From ZCTH02-B3 sp036563895 (lineage in GTDB: Bacteria; Bacillota; Bacilli; Paenibacillales; Paenibacillaceae): a stretch of 27,173 bases of DNA. How positions within the stretch are numbered: the stretch's first letter is position 1; each line of letters begins with the position of its first letter. The position numbers and the translations under genes are program-made. A model generated the notes under the pieces. The model did no database searches and was not told the DNA's origin. It saw only the letters and a list, made by a program, of their open reading frames with translations. Shown here piece by piece: positions 14,426 through 22,012 of the stretch. The stretch is from assembly GCA_036563895.1 (NCBI GenBank), contig DATCLN010000043.1:1-27173 (forward strand), read 5' to 3'.

Positions 14426-15340
14426 CTAACTGACCAGATGAAGAACGAGAACCCCTGCCAGTGAGATTGCAAGGCCCGCGGTTTCCTGCGGTTTGAATGG
14501 TTCTTTGACGACGAATCTCGCGTAAAGGAGTAAAATCACGACGTTAAGCGAAATGATGGCCGACACCAAGCCGGTAATCCCGCTTTCGAACGCCCAAAAC
14601 AAGAAAATCATGCCGGCCGCGTTGAAAAGACCGGCAAGCACGCCCCACAGGAACGTCTTCCATTCGCTCCATGGAGCGCGGATCAGCGCACCGTCCGCTT
14701 CCGCTCGTTCTTGCGGCGCGGTTTCGGTTCCACCGGAGAACGCCCGCTGTCGGAGGAATTTTTCGCGCAGCCACCATCCGCCGAATAGCGCCGTTCCGCA
14801 CGCGAACATGAGCGCAAGCATCGGAAACGGCGCGGCCCCGGCAACCGCTGCTTGTTTGTTGGTTACATCGCTGAACGCAAAAAAGAGCATTGCAGCTAGA
14901 CCCCACTTCATTCCTTCGCGCTGCTGCCAAGAGAAATCGCCGGTAAAGCGCACGAGGGCGACTCCGGTCACGATGATCAGAAAAGCCGCCCATTGTCCGG
15001 CGGTCAGCGTCTCTCCCCACAGCAGATATGCCAGAAGTACGACCGGAACGGCGGGCAGCGCAATGAGCAGCGCAACGGAAGAAGCTTTGCCTGTTGCAAA
15101 TCCTTTATACATGGCTGCGTTGGCCGCAAAGGAGAACAGCCCCATCAGCAGCCCATACAATACGCGATCATTCCACGGCTGGCTCAGCGTGGCGTTTAGC
15201 GCCAGGCAAACAAAAAGCCCCGCCGCAAAAACCCCCGACAGCATCAAATTGCGGTTCATCCCCTGCTGCGACGACCAATGGTAAAAAATGCCGCGAATGC
15301 CGAAACAAACGGCTGCGGCAATTGCCAACGCGAACCACAT
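14426..15340 (-). CDS. EamA/DMT family transporter
   Basis: A 304-residue membrane protein with about ten hydrophobic segments in two homologous EamA halves, typical of the drug/metabolite transporter superfamily. Members export or import metabolites such as amino acids, nucleosides or sugars. The end of the first repeat reads LAYLLWGETLTAGQWAAFLIIVTG-type sequence, and the matching position of the second repeat reads VVKEPFKPQETAGLAI. A charged cytosolic loop (about 190-225) separates the halves. GGAGGAG lies 9 bases before the ATG at 15340. The gene is downstream of the PucR-type regulator on the same strand, but a hairpin terminator lies between them. Its part in the nucleoside locus is possible but not shown. 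Confidence 0.87.
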   Translation of the reverse strand: MWFALAIAAAVCFGIRGIFYHWSSQQGMNRNLMLSGVFAAGLFVCLALNATLSQPWNDRVLYGLLMGLFSFAANAAMYKGFATGKASSVALLIALPAVPVVLLAYLLWGETLTAGQWAAFLIIVTGVALVRFTGDFSWQQREGMKWGLAAMLFFAFSDVTNKQAAVAGAAPFPMLALMFACGTALFGGWWLREKFLRQRAFSGGTETAPQERAEADGALIRAPWSEWKTFLWGVLAGLFNAAGMIFLFWAFESGITGLVSAIISLNVVILLLYARFVVKEPFKPQETAGLAISLAGVLVLHLVS

Positions 15341-15382
15341 GCGGTTTAACTCCTCCACAAGCATAAAAGGTACAGAATCTCG

Positions 15383-15421
15383 AAAACGGCTCGGCACAAA
15401 TCCCACGCACATTTCCGAGCC
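15383..15421 (-). terminator. Terminator between pucR-type gene and EamA gene
   Basis: On the minus strand, GGCTCGG (15415-15421) pairs with CCGAGCC (15388-15394) and GTTTTC follows. An inner AAAT/ATTT pairing can extend the stem. It would end or attenuate the regulator transcript before the transporter gene. Confidence 0.55.
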
Positions 15422-15431
15422 AAAGGCGCCG

Positions 15432-17123
15432 TCATCCTCCTGCATGAAACAGCGCATTCCGGTTGAGTCTTTCCCGGTCGTCCGTAACGGCCTGGTCGGT
15501 GGAATATTGCTCGGACATAAGCTGCTGGCGGAAGGTGAGTGCAAGCTTCAATTTCAGCAAGTCCCCCGTTTTGCGGAAGTCAAGACCAAGCAGTTCGCTG
15601 ATTTTTTCCATACGGTACAGTACGGTGTTGCGATGCACGAACAACTTTTTGGCGATGGCGTTGATCTGACCGTCGTGTTCAAAATAGGCTTCCAGCGTAT
15701 CCAGCATTTCGCGGATATAGGCGTTGTCCTTGGACAGAAGCGGTTTTAGCAGATTGATACAATATTTGGCCATCACTTCCCGGGGAATGAAACTGAACAG
15801 ATGGTTCAGCTCAAGATCGGCATACAACAATACGCGCGGCGAACCGCCGGATCCCGTTCCGACCTCGCTCGCGCTTTCGCATTCCAAATACGCGTCCAGA
15901 ATGTCTTCCGGCTCGTTCTTGGCTTTGCTGACGTAACAGCACCAATTCGGTTCGCATGCATAGGCCAGTACTTCGGAAAAGATCTGCCCGATCTTGGCGG
16001 GAAGAGCGGCGTGTCTCGCCTCTGTCTCCGGAACCCCGATGACGCTGATCAGCGCATCGTTGATGACGAGATGATGGACGCTGTATTTTGCCAGCTTTGG
16101 ATGAATGTTCAATTCTCTTCGGGCTGCGCGCCAACGGTGCACAGCCGGCACGGATTCGGCCGCAGAACTCCTCTCTCGTCCGGCAGGATTCACGCAAGTT
16201 TTCACGCAAACGTAAACCATCCTGTCGTTCAGGTTCAGAATCGACCGGGCTTGTTTCAGAAACAATTCAGGCGTAATGCGCCGCGTTAGGTATCGCTCCA
16301 AAAGTTGCGCCGCCCGGTGTCCCGCCGCCGATTCGATGTCGTCTTGCCAAAGGTTGAGTTGCGCCGCAACGAGTTCCGCCGCTTGACGGAAAAGGCTTTC
16401 TTCCTCGCGAATCGCCTTTTCCTTGCCTGTGACAACCAGAAGAAAACCGCAACATTCCCCTTCATGTATTAGCGGAATGCGATACTGCCATCCGATTTTC
16501 CCGCGTTGTTTCACAACCTTGATTTCCCAAGGCCAGTCGGAGACGAGTTCTTTTGCGGGCAATCCCGGATCGGCATAGAGCAGGTGCCCTCCGACGCCGA
16601 CGAGGGCCATCGGATAGCCCAAAATCTCGCCGATCATCGGCAAATGGCTCACCGGATGTTCCGGCGGATGGATGGCAAAGCGGATCAGATGCTTCTGCTT
16701 GTCCATCGTATGAAGCAGCCGTTTCGTGCGGCGATCGATTTCGTCGCGGATGATCAGGTTCACCTGATCGGAATAGGCGAATTCAAACGGCAGTTCGATC
16801 AGCGGAAAATCCAGGTGTTCCGCCTCGGCGATTGCCTGATCCGGGATCTTCGCCATGAACTGCCCCAGCCGGATGGCGAGGGCGGCCGACCCGCGTTCGT
16901 CCAGTTTCTTAAGCAGATCCACGAGATGGTTTGGTTCGTCCTTGATCAAGAAGTCGGCCATAAACAGGAGGTCGCCGTTTTTGGCCCAGTTGAAAACGTC
17001 GGGAGAGTCGATGATGTTGACGGAACGAATGATGCGCTTCAATCCCTTGGCGCCGGCAACAAGTTTTCCACGGTTCAACGGATACCGGCGAAGTGCTTCC
17101 TCAACGGTCAAGTGCAAACCCAT
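15432..17123 (-). CDS. PucR-family transcriptional regulator
   Basis: A 563-residue regulator. The N-terminal PucR domain (about 1-125) begins with LTVEEALRRYPLNRGKLVAG and includes RSVNIIDSPDVFNWAKNGDLL. A central GAF/GGDEF-like region follows. The C-terminal helix-turn-helix (about 475-535) has AIAKKLFVHRNTVLYRMEKI. PucR proteins sense catabolic substrates; the B. subtilis founder controls purine catabolism genes. The ATG at 17123 is 7 bases after a GAGG sequence; a second ATG directly upstream and a TTG at 17117 are alternatives. The gene starts about 45 bases after the creatininase-type gene, so they form one transcript that is divergent from the nucleoside operon, which is the obvious target. 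The inducer is unknown. Confidence 0.88.
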   Translation of the reverse strand: MGLHLTVEEALRRYPLNRGKLVAGAKGLKRIIRSVNIIDSPDVFNWAKNGDLLFMADFLIKDEPNHLVDLLKKLDERGSAALAIRLGQFMAKIPDQAIAEAEHLDFPLIELPFEFAYSDQVNLIIRDEIDRRTKRLLHTMDKQKHLIRFAIHPPEHPVSHLPMIGEILGYPMALVGVGGHLLYADPGLPAKELVSDWPWEIKVVKQRGKIGWQYRIPLIHEGECCGFLLVVTGKEKAIREEESLFRQAAELVAAQLNLWQDDIESAAGHRAAQLLERYLTRRITPELFLKQARSILNLNDRMVYVCVKTCVNPAGRERSSAAESVPAVHRWRAARRELNIHPKLAKYSVHHLVINDALISVIGVPETEARHAALPAKIGQIFSEVLAYACEPNWCCYVSKAKNEPEDILDAYLECESASEVGTGSGGSPRVLLYADLELNHLFSFIPREVMAKYCINLLKPLLSKDNAYIREMLDTLEAYFEHDGQINAIAKKLFVHRNTVLYRMEKISELLGLDFRKTGDLLKLKLALTFRQQLMSEQYSTDQAVTDDRERLNRNALFHAGG

Positions 17124-17168
17124 CATCCCCCCTCGGGTGCCGGTTGCCGTCCGCTTCCGCCGCACTCT

Positions 17169-17945
17169 TCACGCAAGCAACTCCAACATCATCTCCGCCA
17201 TCCGGACGCAAACCCGCTCGTATATTTCCCGGCCCAGCTCGGCGGTGGACAGCGTCGGATCGCCGATGACACCGGATTCCGAGAAATCGCCGGTCAGCCA
17301 GCCGAACGTGGCCGCCCCGCCGAGCTTAAAATGCGAATGTTCGACCTGAACCGGATATTCCGCCCGGTACGCTTCGGTCCGAACCCATTCCGGTTTCAGC
17401 GCCAGCATGATCGAAGTTTCCAGGGCCCCGCCGTGGATGCCGTATTTCAGTTCCCGCTCCGGAAACGCTTCGTGGGCATACAGATCGCCCGTATTGATGA
17501 CATACACCCGGAGACCGTATTCCGAGCGGGCATCGCGCGCTGCAAGCGTCAAGATTTCCGGGTTGCCCCCGTGGGAGTTCACGATCAGCAGTCTGCGCCA
17601 TCCGTCGCCGTGCAGACCGGCAAAAAGGTCGCCGAGCAGCCTGAGCAACGTCCCGGTTGATAATGAAAGCGTTCCCGAAAATCCGGAATGTTCAGTGCTT
17701 TTCCCGTAATAAAGGGGCGGTAGCACCCACACTTCGGCGTCGGGAGGCAGCTTGGCGATGGCCCCTTCCACCAGAGATTCACAAAGCAAAGAATCCGTAA
17801 ACACCGGCAAATGACACCCGTGTTGCTCTACCGATGCGATCGGAAGCACCAAAAGAGACCGTTCTTTGTCTAATTTACCTATTTCTTCAGTGGTGAGGCG
17901 CGGCAAGAAGCGATCATGCCAGGTTCGTCCTTCGTATCTGCCCAT
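17169..17945 (-). CDS. Creatininase-family amidohydrolase
   Basis: A 258-residue metal-dependent hydrolase. The metal and catalytic residues of the creatininase family are visible: Glu40 and His42 in PIASVEQHGCHLP, Asp51 in FTDSLL, His125 in VNSHGGN and Glu176 in HGGALETS. Characterised members open the creatinine ring, remove formyl groups from formamidopyrimidine nucleotides (ArfB type) or process peptide cofactors (MftE type), so cyclic or linear amide hydrolysis is expected. The ATG at 17945 has GGGGGA closely upstream; an ATG at 17957 is an alternative. The gene is first in the minus-strand unit with the PucR-type regulator and divergent from the nucleoside operon. I infer that it acts on a base or ring product of that pathway. 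Confidence 0.86.
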   Translation of the reverse strand: MGRYEGRTWHDRFLPRLTTEEIGKLDKERSLLVLPIASVEQHGCHLPVFTDSLLCESLVEGAIAKLPPDAEVWVLPPLYYGKSTEHSGFSGTLSLSTGTLLRLLGDLFAGLHGDGWRRLLIVNSHGGNPEILTLAARDARSEYGLRVYVINTGDLYAHEAFPERELKYGIHGGALETSIMLALKPEWVRTEAYRAEYPVQVEHSHFKLGGAATFGWLTGDFSESGVIGDPTLSTAELGREIYERVCVRMAEMMLELLA

Positions 17946-17983
17946 TTCTTCCCCCATCCTTGTCCTTGGCCGCTGGTTGCCGT

Positions 17984-18013
17984 CTCATAGTTGTACAACG
18001 ATATTAACAGCAA
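17984..18013 (-). promoter_or_regulatory. Candidate creatininase-pucR promoter with palindromic operator
   Basis: On the minus strand, TTGCTG (18008-18013) and TATGAG (17984-17989) are 18 bases apart. The perfect 10-base palindrome GTTGTACAAC (17990-17999) fills the spacer next to the -10. That is a plausible position for a regulator site such as that of the PucR-type protein. The promoter match is weak. Confidence 0.35.
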
Positions 18014-18064
18014 TCGCATGCGGCGAACAGGAAAGAGGCTTCCATCGCTCGATCTTTTGGTCAA

Positions 18065-18094
18065 TTGCACAAATGGAATGTTTTCAAGTACAAT
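18065..18094 (+). promoter_or_regulatory. Candidate promoter of the nucleoside transport/catabolism operon
   Basis: TTGCAC (18065-18070) and TACAAT (18089-18094) are 18 bases apart. The -10 matches at five of six positions; the -35 is weak, as in activator-dependent promoters. It would give a leader of about 165 bases before the first gene. Confidence 0.4.
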
Positions 18095-18265
18095 CCTCGG
18101 CGCGCAGCCTTACGAAAACCGCGTCGGCCGGCTTATATTGTGAATACCGGCGCGGGCAAACCAATCCCCGTTTCGCCCGCTCATTCGCAGGGTGCGGGTC
18201 GAAGGGGGAAAAGGAGCTTCGGCGTCGGTACAAATTTGCACTTGAAAATTATGGGAGGCTTGGAA

Positions 18266-19363
18266 ATGAGACAGAAAGCGGTTCGGAATGTGCTGTTGGC
18301 GTTGGTCACGGCGGCATCCATGGTGCTGTTCGCCGCTTGCGGCGGCGGGGGAAGCAACACGGGGAGCGGATCCGTCGGCGGTGCAAATGAAGCATCAAAC
18401 GACAAGCCGTACCAAGGGCAGAAGCTTGTCGTCGGCGTCTGGGGCGGAGACTATGCCGCGGCGATCGAAGAATACGCCGTCAAACCGCTTGAAGAAATGG
18501 GGGCGGAAATCGAGCTGGTGCTGGGCGGGACCGGCGACCGGTTCGCCAAATTGTATGCCGAAAAAGGCAACCCGTCGATGGACGTGGCGTTCCTGAACCT
18601 GTTCGAGGCCAAGCAGGCCATCGATGACGGCGTAGCCGAACCGGTGGACGAGACGCTGCCGAACTTCCCGCAATTGTACCCGGCGGCACAAAAGAACGGT
18701 TACGGCATGACGTTCATGGCCCTGGGCATCGTGTACAACAAAGAACTCGTCAGCGAACCGATCACGAAATGGGCCGACCTGTGGCGCGATGAGTTTAAAG
18801 GAAAAGTCGCGTTCCCCAACTATCCGGGTTTTGAAGGCGACGCCTTTATCGCGTTAGCCGGCCTGGCTTTCGGCAAAACCGAAAGGGACGACGATTTCAA
18901 CTTCGAAAAATTGAAAGAACTGAAACCGGTACCGATGACTTACACCAATCTGGACGAGCTGTTCCTCGAATTGGAAAGCGGCAGCGTGCTCGCGGCACCC
19001 ATCTTCAACAGCTATGCAAACGATTACATCGAGAAGGGTTATCCCGTCGAGTTCGTCTACCCGGACGGGCCGGGCGCGGTCATGGCAAAGGACACGATCG
19101 TCATCGCCAAAGGCACCAAATATCCGGAGTTGGCCAAAGCGTTTGTGAACCTGTGCATCAGCGTGGAAACGCAAACGCACTTCGCAACGAAACTGTTCAT
19201 GGGCCCGACCAATAAGGAAGTCCGGGTGCCGGAAGAAATCGCCAACAAGATCGTGTACGGTGAAGAAACGGTGAGTAAATTGCAAGTGCTGGATTGGGAC
19301 TATCTCCTCTCGAAACGGGCGGAATGGACACAGCGCTGGAACACGGAAATTTTGGGCGGCTGA
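18266..19363 (+). CDS. ABC transporter substrate-binding lipoprotein, PotD-like
   Basis: A 365-residue extracellular binding lipoprotein. The signal peptide ends at the lipobox LFAAC (Cys25) and a Gly/Ser linker follows. The mature part starts with KLVVGVWGGDYAAAIEEYAV, the pattern seen in type II periplasmic-binding proteins of the spermidine/putrescine (PotD) class. Further family elements are a central AFLNLFEAKQAIDDGVAEPVD-type hinge region and VMAKDTIVIAKGTKYPELA near the C-terminus. GGGAGG lies 7 bases before the ATG at 18266. It opens an operon with two permeases and, further on, an ATPase. Because the operon otherwise encodes nucleoside enzymes, I infer that the ligand is a nucleoside or related compound rather than a polyamine; the sequence does not prove this. 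Confidence 0.9.
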   Translation: MRQKAVRNVLLALVTAASMVLFAACGGGGSNTGSGSVGGANEASNDKPYQGQKLVVGVWGGDYAAAIEEYAVKPLEEMGAEIELVLGGTGDRFAKLYAEKGNPSMDVAFLNLFEAKQAIDDGVAEPVDETLPNFPQLYPAAQKNGYGMTFMALGIVYNKELVSEPITKWADLWRDEFKGKVAFPNYPGFEGDAFIALAGLAFGKTERDDDFNFEKLKELKPVPMTYTNLDELFLELESGSVLAAPIFNSYANDYIEKGYPVEFVYPDGPGAVMAKDTIVIAKGTKYPELAKAFVNLCISVETQTHFATKLFMGPTNKEVRVPEEIANKIVYGEETVSKLQVLDWDYLLSKRAEWTQRWNTEILGG

Positions 19364-19423
19364 TCTCCTTCCGCTCCAGCGACACGGCAAGATTGACATT
19401 ATCAGGAAGGGAGAGAGAGCGGC

Positions 19424-20305
19424 ATGGCTCAATCATCGCGGACAATCAGCGGCAAGCCGTTCCGAGTTGAGTGGATGTTGCTCTCTCCCGCCCTTGCGGT
19501 GTACGGGATCATTTTTCTGCTTCCCGCGCTTCTGCTCGTGGTGATCAGCTTTCAGGTGAACGCGCCTGAACAGCAACTCTGGGAGAGAGACTTTTCGCTC
19601 GCGAACTATGAACGTTTCTTCACCGATCCTTACTTTCTGAAAGTGATCGGAAAGACGCTCGTCTACTGCATCGTTGTCGTCGCGGCGACGCTCGTAGTCG
19701 GTTACCTGCTCGCTTACTACATCTACAAAGCAAAATCGTACGCCAAAACGACGCTTATTACGCTGGTGCTCACCCCGCTGTTCAGCGGCGCGCTGCTGCA
19801 ATCCCTTGGATGGTATCTGCTCTTCGCGCGGTACGGTCCGATCAATGCGGGGTTGCGCGCGCTTGGTTGGCTGGACAAGCCTTTCAATTTTCTCGGTACG
19901 GACGGAGCCGTGATGATCGCGCTTGTTCACGCTTTTCTGCCGTTCATGGTGCTCTCGATCCTGAACTCGCTGCGCACGATTCCGGCGAATTTGTCGGACG
20001 CGGCAGCCAGCCTGGGCGCAGGACCCTGGTCCACTTTCCTGCGCGTCACCCTGCCTCTTACCAAAGGCGGCATGATTGCCGGCAGCACGCTGGTCATCGG
20101 CCTTACGATCGGCTCGTTCGCGACGCCCGGAATCGTAGGCCAGGGAAAAATCCAGCTCCTCGCCCAAATCATTTACCAGCAGGCGATCCAGGTATTTGAC
20201 TGGCCCTTCGCGGCGGTGATCTCGCTAATGCTTCTTGCCATTCTCGGCGTGATCTCCGCCCTGCCCGTGCTGCTGACGAGGAAATCGAGGGGTGCTTTGC
20301 AGTGA
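19424..20305 (+). CDS. ABC transporter permease, PotB-like
   Basis: A 293-residue inner-membrane permease with six predicted helices. The cytoplasmic EAA loop that docks on the ATPase reads DAAASLGAGPWSTFLRVTLP at about residue 200. The N-terminal region and the PFNFLGTDGA segment are typical of the PotB/PotH class. GGGAG lies upstream of the ATG at 19424. The stop overlaps the GTG start of the second permease by four bases (GTGA), so the two are translationally coupled and probably made in equal amounts for a heterodimeric channel. Confidence 0.92.
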   Translation: MAQSSRTISGKPFRVEWMLLSPALAVYGIIFLLPALLLVVISFQVNAPEQQLWERDFSLANYERFFTDPYFLKVIGKTLVYCIVVVAATLVVGYLLAYYIYKAKSYAKTTLITLVLTPLFSGALLQSLGWYLLFARYGPINAGLRALGWLDKPFNFLGTDGAVMIALVHAFLPFMVLSILNSLRTIPANLSDAAASLGAGPWSTFLRVTLPLTKGGMIAGSTLVIGLTIGSFATPGIVGQGKIQLLAQIIYQQAIQVFDWPFAAVISLMLLAILGVISALPVLLTRKSRGALQ

Positions 20306-21102
20306 ACGCGGCGGGTAAAGCCCTGTCCTTTGCGGCCAAAGCGCTCTATTACGGAGCTGTGGCGCTCTCCTTCCTGTTCGTGATGGCTCCGAGCGTGCTG
20401 ATGATGATCGTGGCGTTTAACGACGCGGATTATTTCTCCTTTCCGCTGAAGGGAGTCAGCCTGAACTGGTTTGCCGAGATGCTCGAAAACGACAATTACC
20501 GCGGATCGGTCGTGAACAGCCTGAAGCTGGCCGTGTACGCCACCGCGCTGTCCGTTTTGATGACACTGCCGGCTTCGCTGTGGCTTTACCGCAGAACCAA
20601 CCGGTTCGTCGAAACGGTTCTGCTTGCGCCGCTCTTTTTCCCGCTCGTCATCTGGTCGCTCGGTCTTCTGCAATTATACGGCATGCTTGGGCTGTCCGGC
20701 CGGTTCATCACGCTTGTGTTGGCACATGCGGTCATGGTCACACCCTTCATTTTGCGGGTCGTCCTGCAGAGCCTGCGCGAGATGAACAGGCGTTTGGAAG
20801 AAGCGGCATACAGTCTCGGAGCCGGCAGGTGGTCGACCTTTCGGCGCGTCATTCTGCCGATCATCATGCCGGGTGTGTTGGTAGGCGCGGTGTTCGGGTT
20901 TCTCATTTCGTTTACCGACGTGACGCTGACCACGTTCATCTCCAGTTCGGGATCGACCACTTTCCCGGTTCGCGTCTACTCCGAGCAGCGCAGCGAGGGG
21001 CTGAACATGGTGGTGCTCGCCTGGTCGGCCGTCATCACATTCGTCATCTTCCTCATTTCGCTGCTCGGCGAGAAATTTGCCAAATGGTCGCGATACTTTT
21101 GA
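20302..21102 (+). CDS. ABC transporter permease, PotC-like
   Basis: A 266-residue permease, the second half of the channel. Six hydrophobic segments are visible, and the EAA loop reads EAAYSLGAGRWSTFRRVILP around residue 172. The segment FGFLISFTDVTLTTFISSSG is characteristic of PotC/PotI proteins. It begins with a GTG at 20302 that overlaps the stop of the preceding permease. The nucleoside-phosphorylase-like gene follows after 61 bases, separating this gene from the ATPase gene. Confidence 0.92.
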   Translation: MNAAGKALSFAAKALYYGAVALSFLFVMAPSVLMMIVAFNDADYFSFPLKGVSLNWFAEMLENDNYRGSVVNSLKLAVYATALSVLMTLPASLWLYRRTNRFVETVLLAPLFFPLVIWSLGLLQLYGMLGLSGRFITLVLAHAVMVTPFILRVVLQSLREMNRRLEEAAYSLGAGRWSTFRRVILPIIMPGVLVGAVFGFLISFTDVTLTTFISSSGSTTFPVRVYSEQRSEGLNMVVLAWSAVITFVIFLISLLGEKFAKWSRYF

Positions 21103-21163
21103 TCCTCTTGATCCTCTGATCATCACCGGACGAACCACAAATTGGATTTTTGGAGGGCAGGTT

Positions 21164-21976
21164 ATGGAAAACAAAATCGGGCCGTTTCGCATAGGAAACA
21201 AACCCGCATTTACGCAGATTACGGCGGATCAAACGGCGCCTTATGTCATCTGCGTGGTTAAAGATCCGCTTCACGGCTGCGAAAAAGACACGGCGGAAGA
21301 AGTGGCCGAATATTTCGACGAACGTCGGCTCGTCAGCGATACCGGCATGTGCAAGGTGTACACGGGCACCTATCATAACGTCCCGGTTACGGTGGTCTCC
21401 AGCGGCAGCGGAGCGCCGGAACTGGAAATCGTCCTCATGGATTTTATGATGAACACCGACGCCCACACGTTTATCCGCGTCGGCGGTTCGGGTGCGATGC
21501 AGGAATGGCTTTCGGTGGGCGATTTGGTCATCACCACAGGCGCGGTCCGCGATGAAGGGACAAGCCTTTCCTATGTGCCCCCGCAGTTCCCTGCCATCGC
21601 GGATTGGCATCTTGTCGCGTGCATGAAGAAAGCCGCGGAGAAACGCGGTTTTCGATATCACCTCGGGCTGACCCGATCCGTCGATTCTGAATACCCAGGC
21701 GTCGCACGTCCCGCCCGTGGCGGCTTCCTTCTCGAGCGTCACAAACAGCAATTTGAGGAGTGGCATCGCGCCGGCGTGCTCAACGTGGAGCGGGAAGCGT
21801 CGATCCTGCTTACGCTCACGACGCTGTTCGGCCTGCGCGGCGGCGTGGTCAACAGCATCGGCGACAACTTCGTGACGGGCGAACCTTTCCAAGCGGGTGC
21901 CGGTTTTTCCAACGCCATCATCACCGCACTCGACGCGATCGTCCTGCTGGATGCGGAGCTCAAGGCCGGGGCATGA
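21164..21976 (+). CDS. Nucleoside phosphorylase-I family protein (uridine phosphorylase-like, atypical active site)
   Basis: A 270-residue protein with the fold pattern of E. coli uridine phosphorylase. Conserved parts are FIRVGGSGAMQ (103-113), GDLVITTGAVRDEGTSLSY (119-137), FPAIADW (142-148), an SxDSEYPG segment (172-179) and NVEREASILLTL (207-218), whose Glu209 and Glu211 fit the ribose-binding ExE motif. By eye alignment several key residues differ. The phosphate-binding GDPxR is KDPLH at 33-37; the Arg48 position is Thr; the uracil-binding YPGQER is YPGVAR. The enzyme may therefore use a different base, or act as a hydrolase. GGAGGG precedes the ATG at 21164. It lies between the permease and ATPase genes, within the operon. 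Confidence 0.85.
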   Translation: MENKIGPFRIGNKPAFTQITADQTAPYVICVVKDPLHGCEKDTAEEVAEYFDERRLVSDTGMCKVYTGTYHNVPVTVVSSGSGAPELEIVLMDFMMNTDAHTFIRVGGSGAMQEWLSVGDLVITTGAVRDEGTSLSYVPPQFPAIADWHLVACMKKAAEKRGFRYHLGLTRSVDSEYPGVARPARGGFLLERHKQQFEEWHRAGVLNVEREASILLTLTTLFGLRGGVVNSIGDNFVTGEPFQAGAGFSNAIITALDAIVLLDAELKAGA

Positions 21977-22012
21977 GCGGATCCGGGTTCACGGTGAAAG
22001 GAGAATCGCGGC

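Larger units (their letters stand above)
17946..18265. other. Divergent control region of the nucleoside locus
   Basis: These 320 bases separate the creatininase-pucR unit from the transporter operon. They hold candidate promoters in both directions and the palindrome GTTGTACAAC. The plus-strand leader of about 165 bases, counted from the candidate promoter, includes a GCCGG/CCGGC pair (18127-18151). I recognise no riboswitch. An open frame running from 18065 into the binding-protein gene lacks a ribosome-binding site and a signal peptide at its own N-terminus. Confidence 0.5.

Noticed and set aside
18065..18265. N-terminal extension of the binding protein starting at 18065
   Set aside because: It would bury the signal peptide and lipobox inside the protein. 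The ATG at 18266 has GGGAGG at the right distance.
18095..18265. Riboswitch in the leader of the nucleoside operon
   Set aside because: A leader of about 165 bases with a small stem suggested one, but I could not match any known purine, preQ1 or other riboswitch core, and no terminator or sequestering hairpin near the ribosome-binding site is evident.
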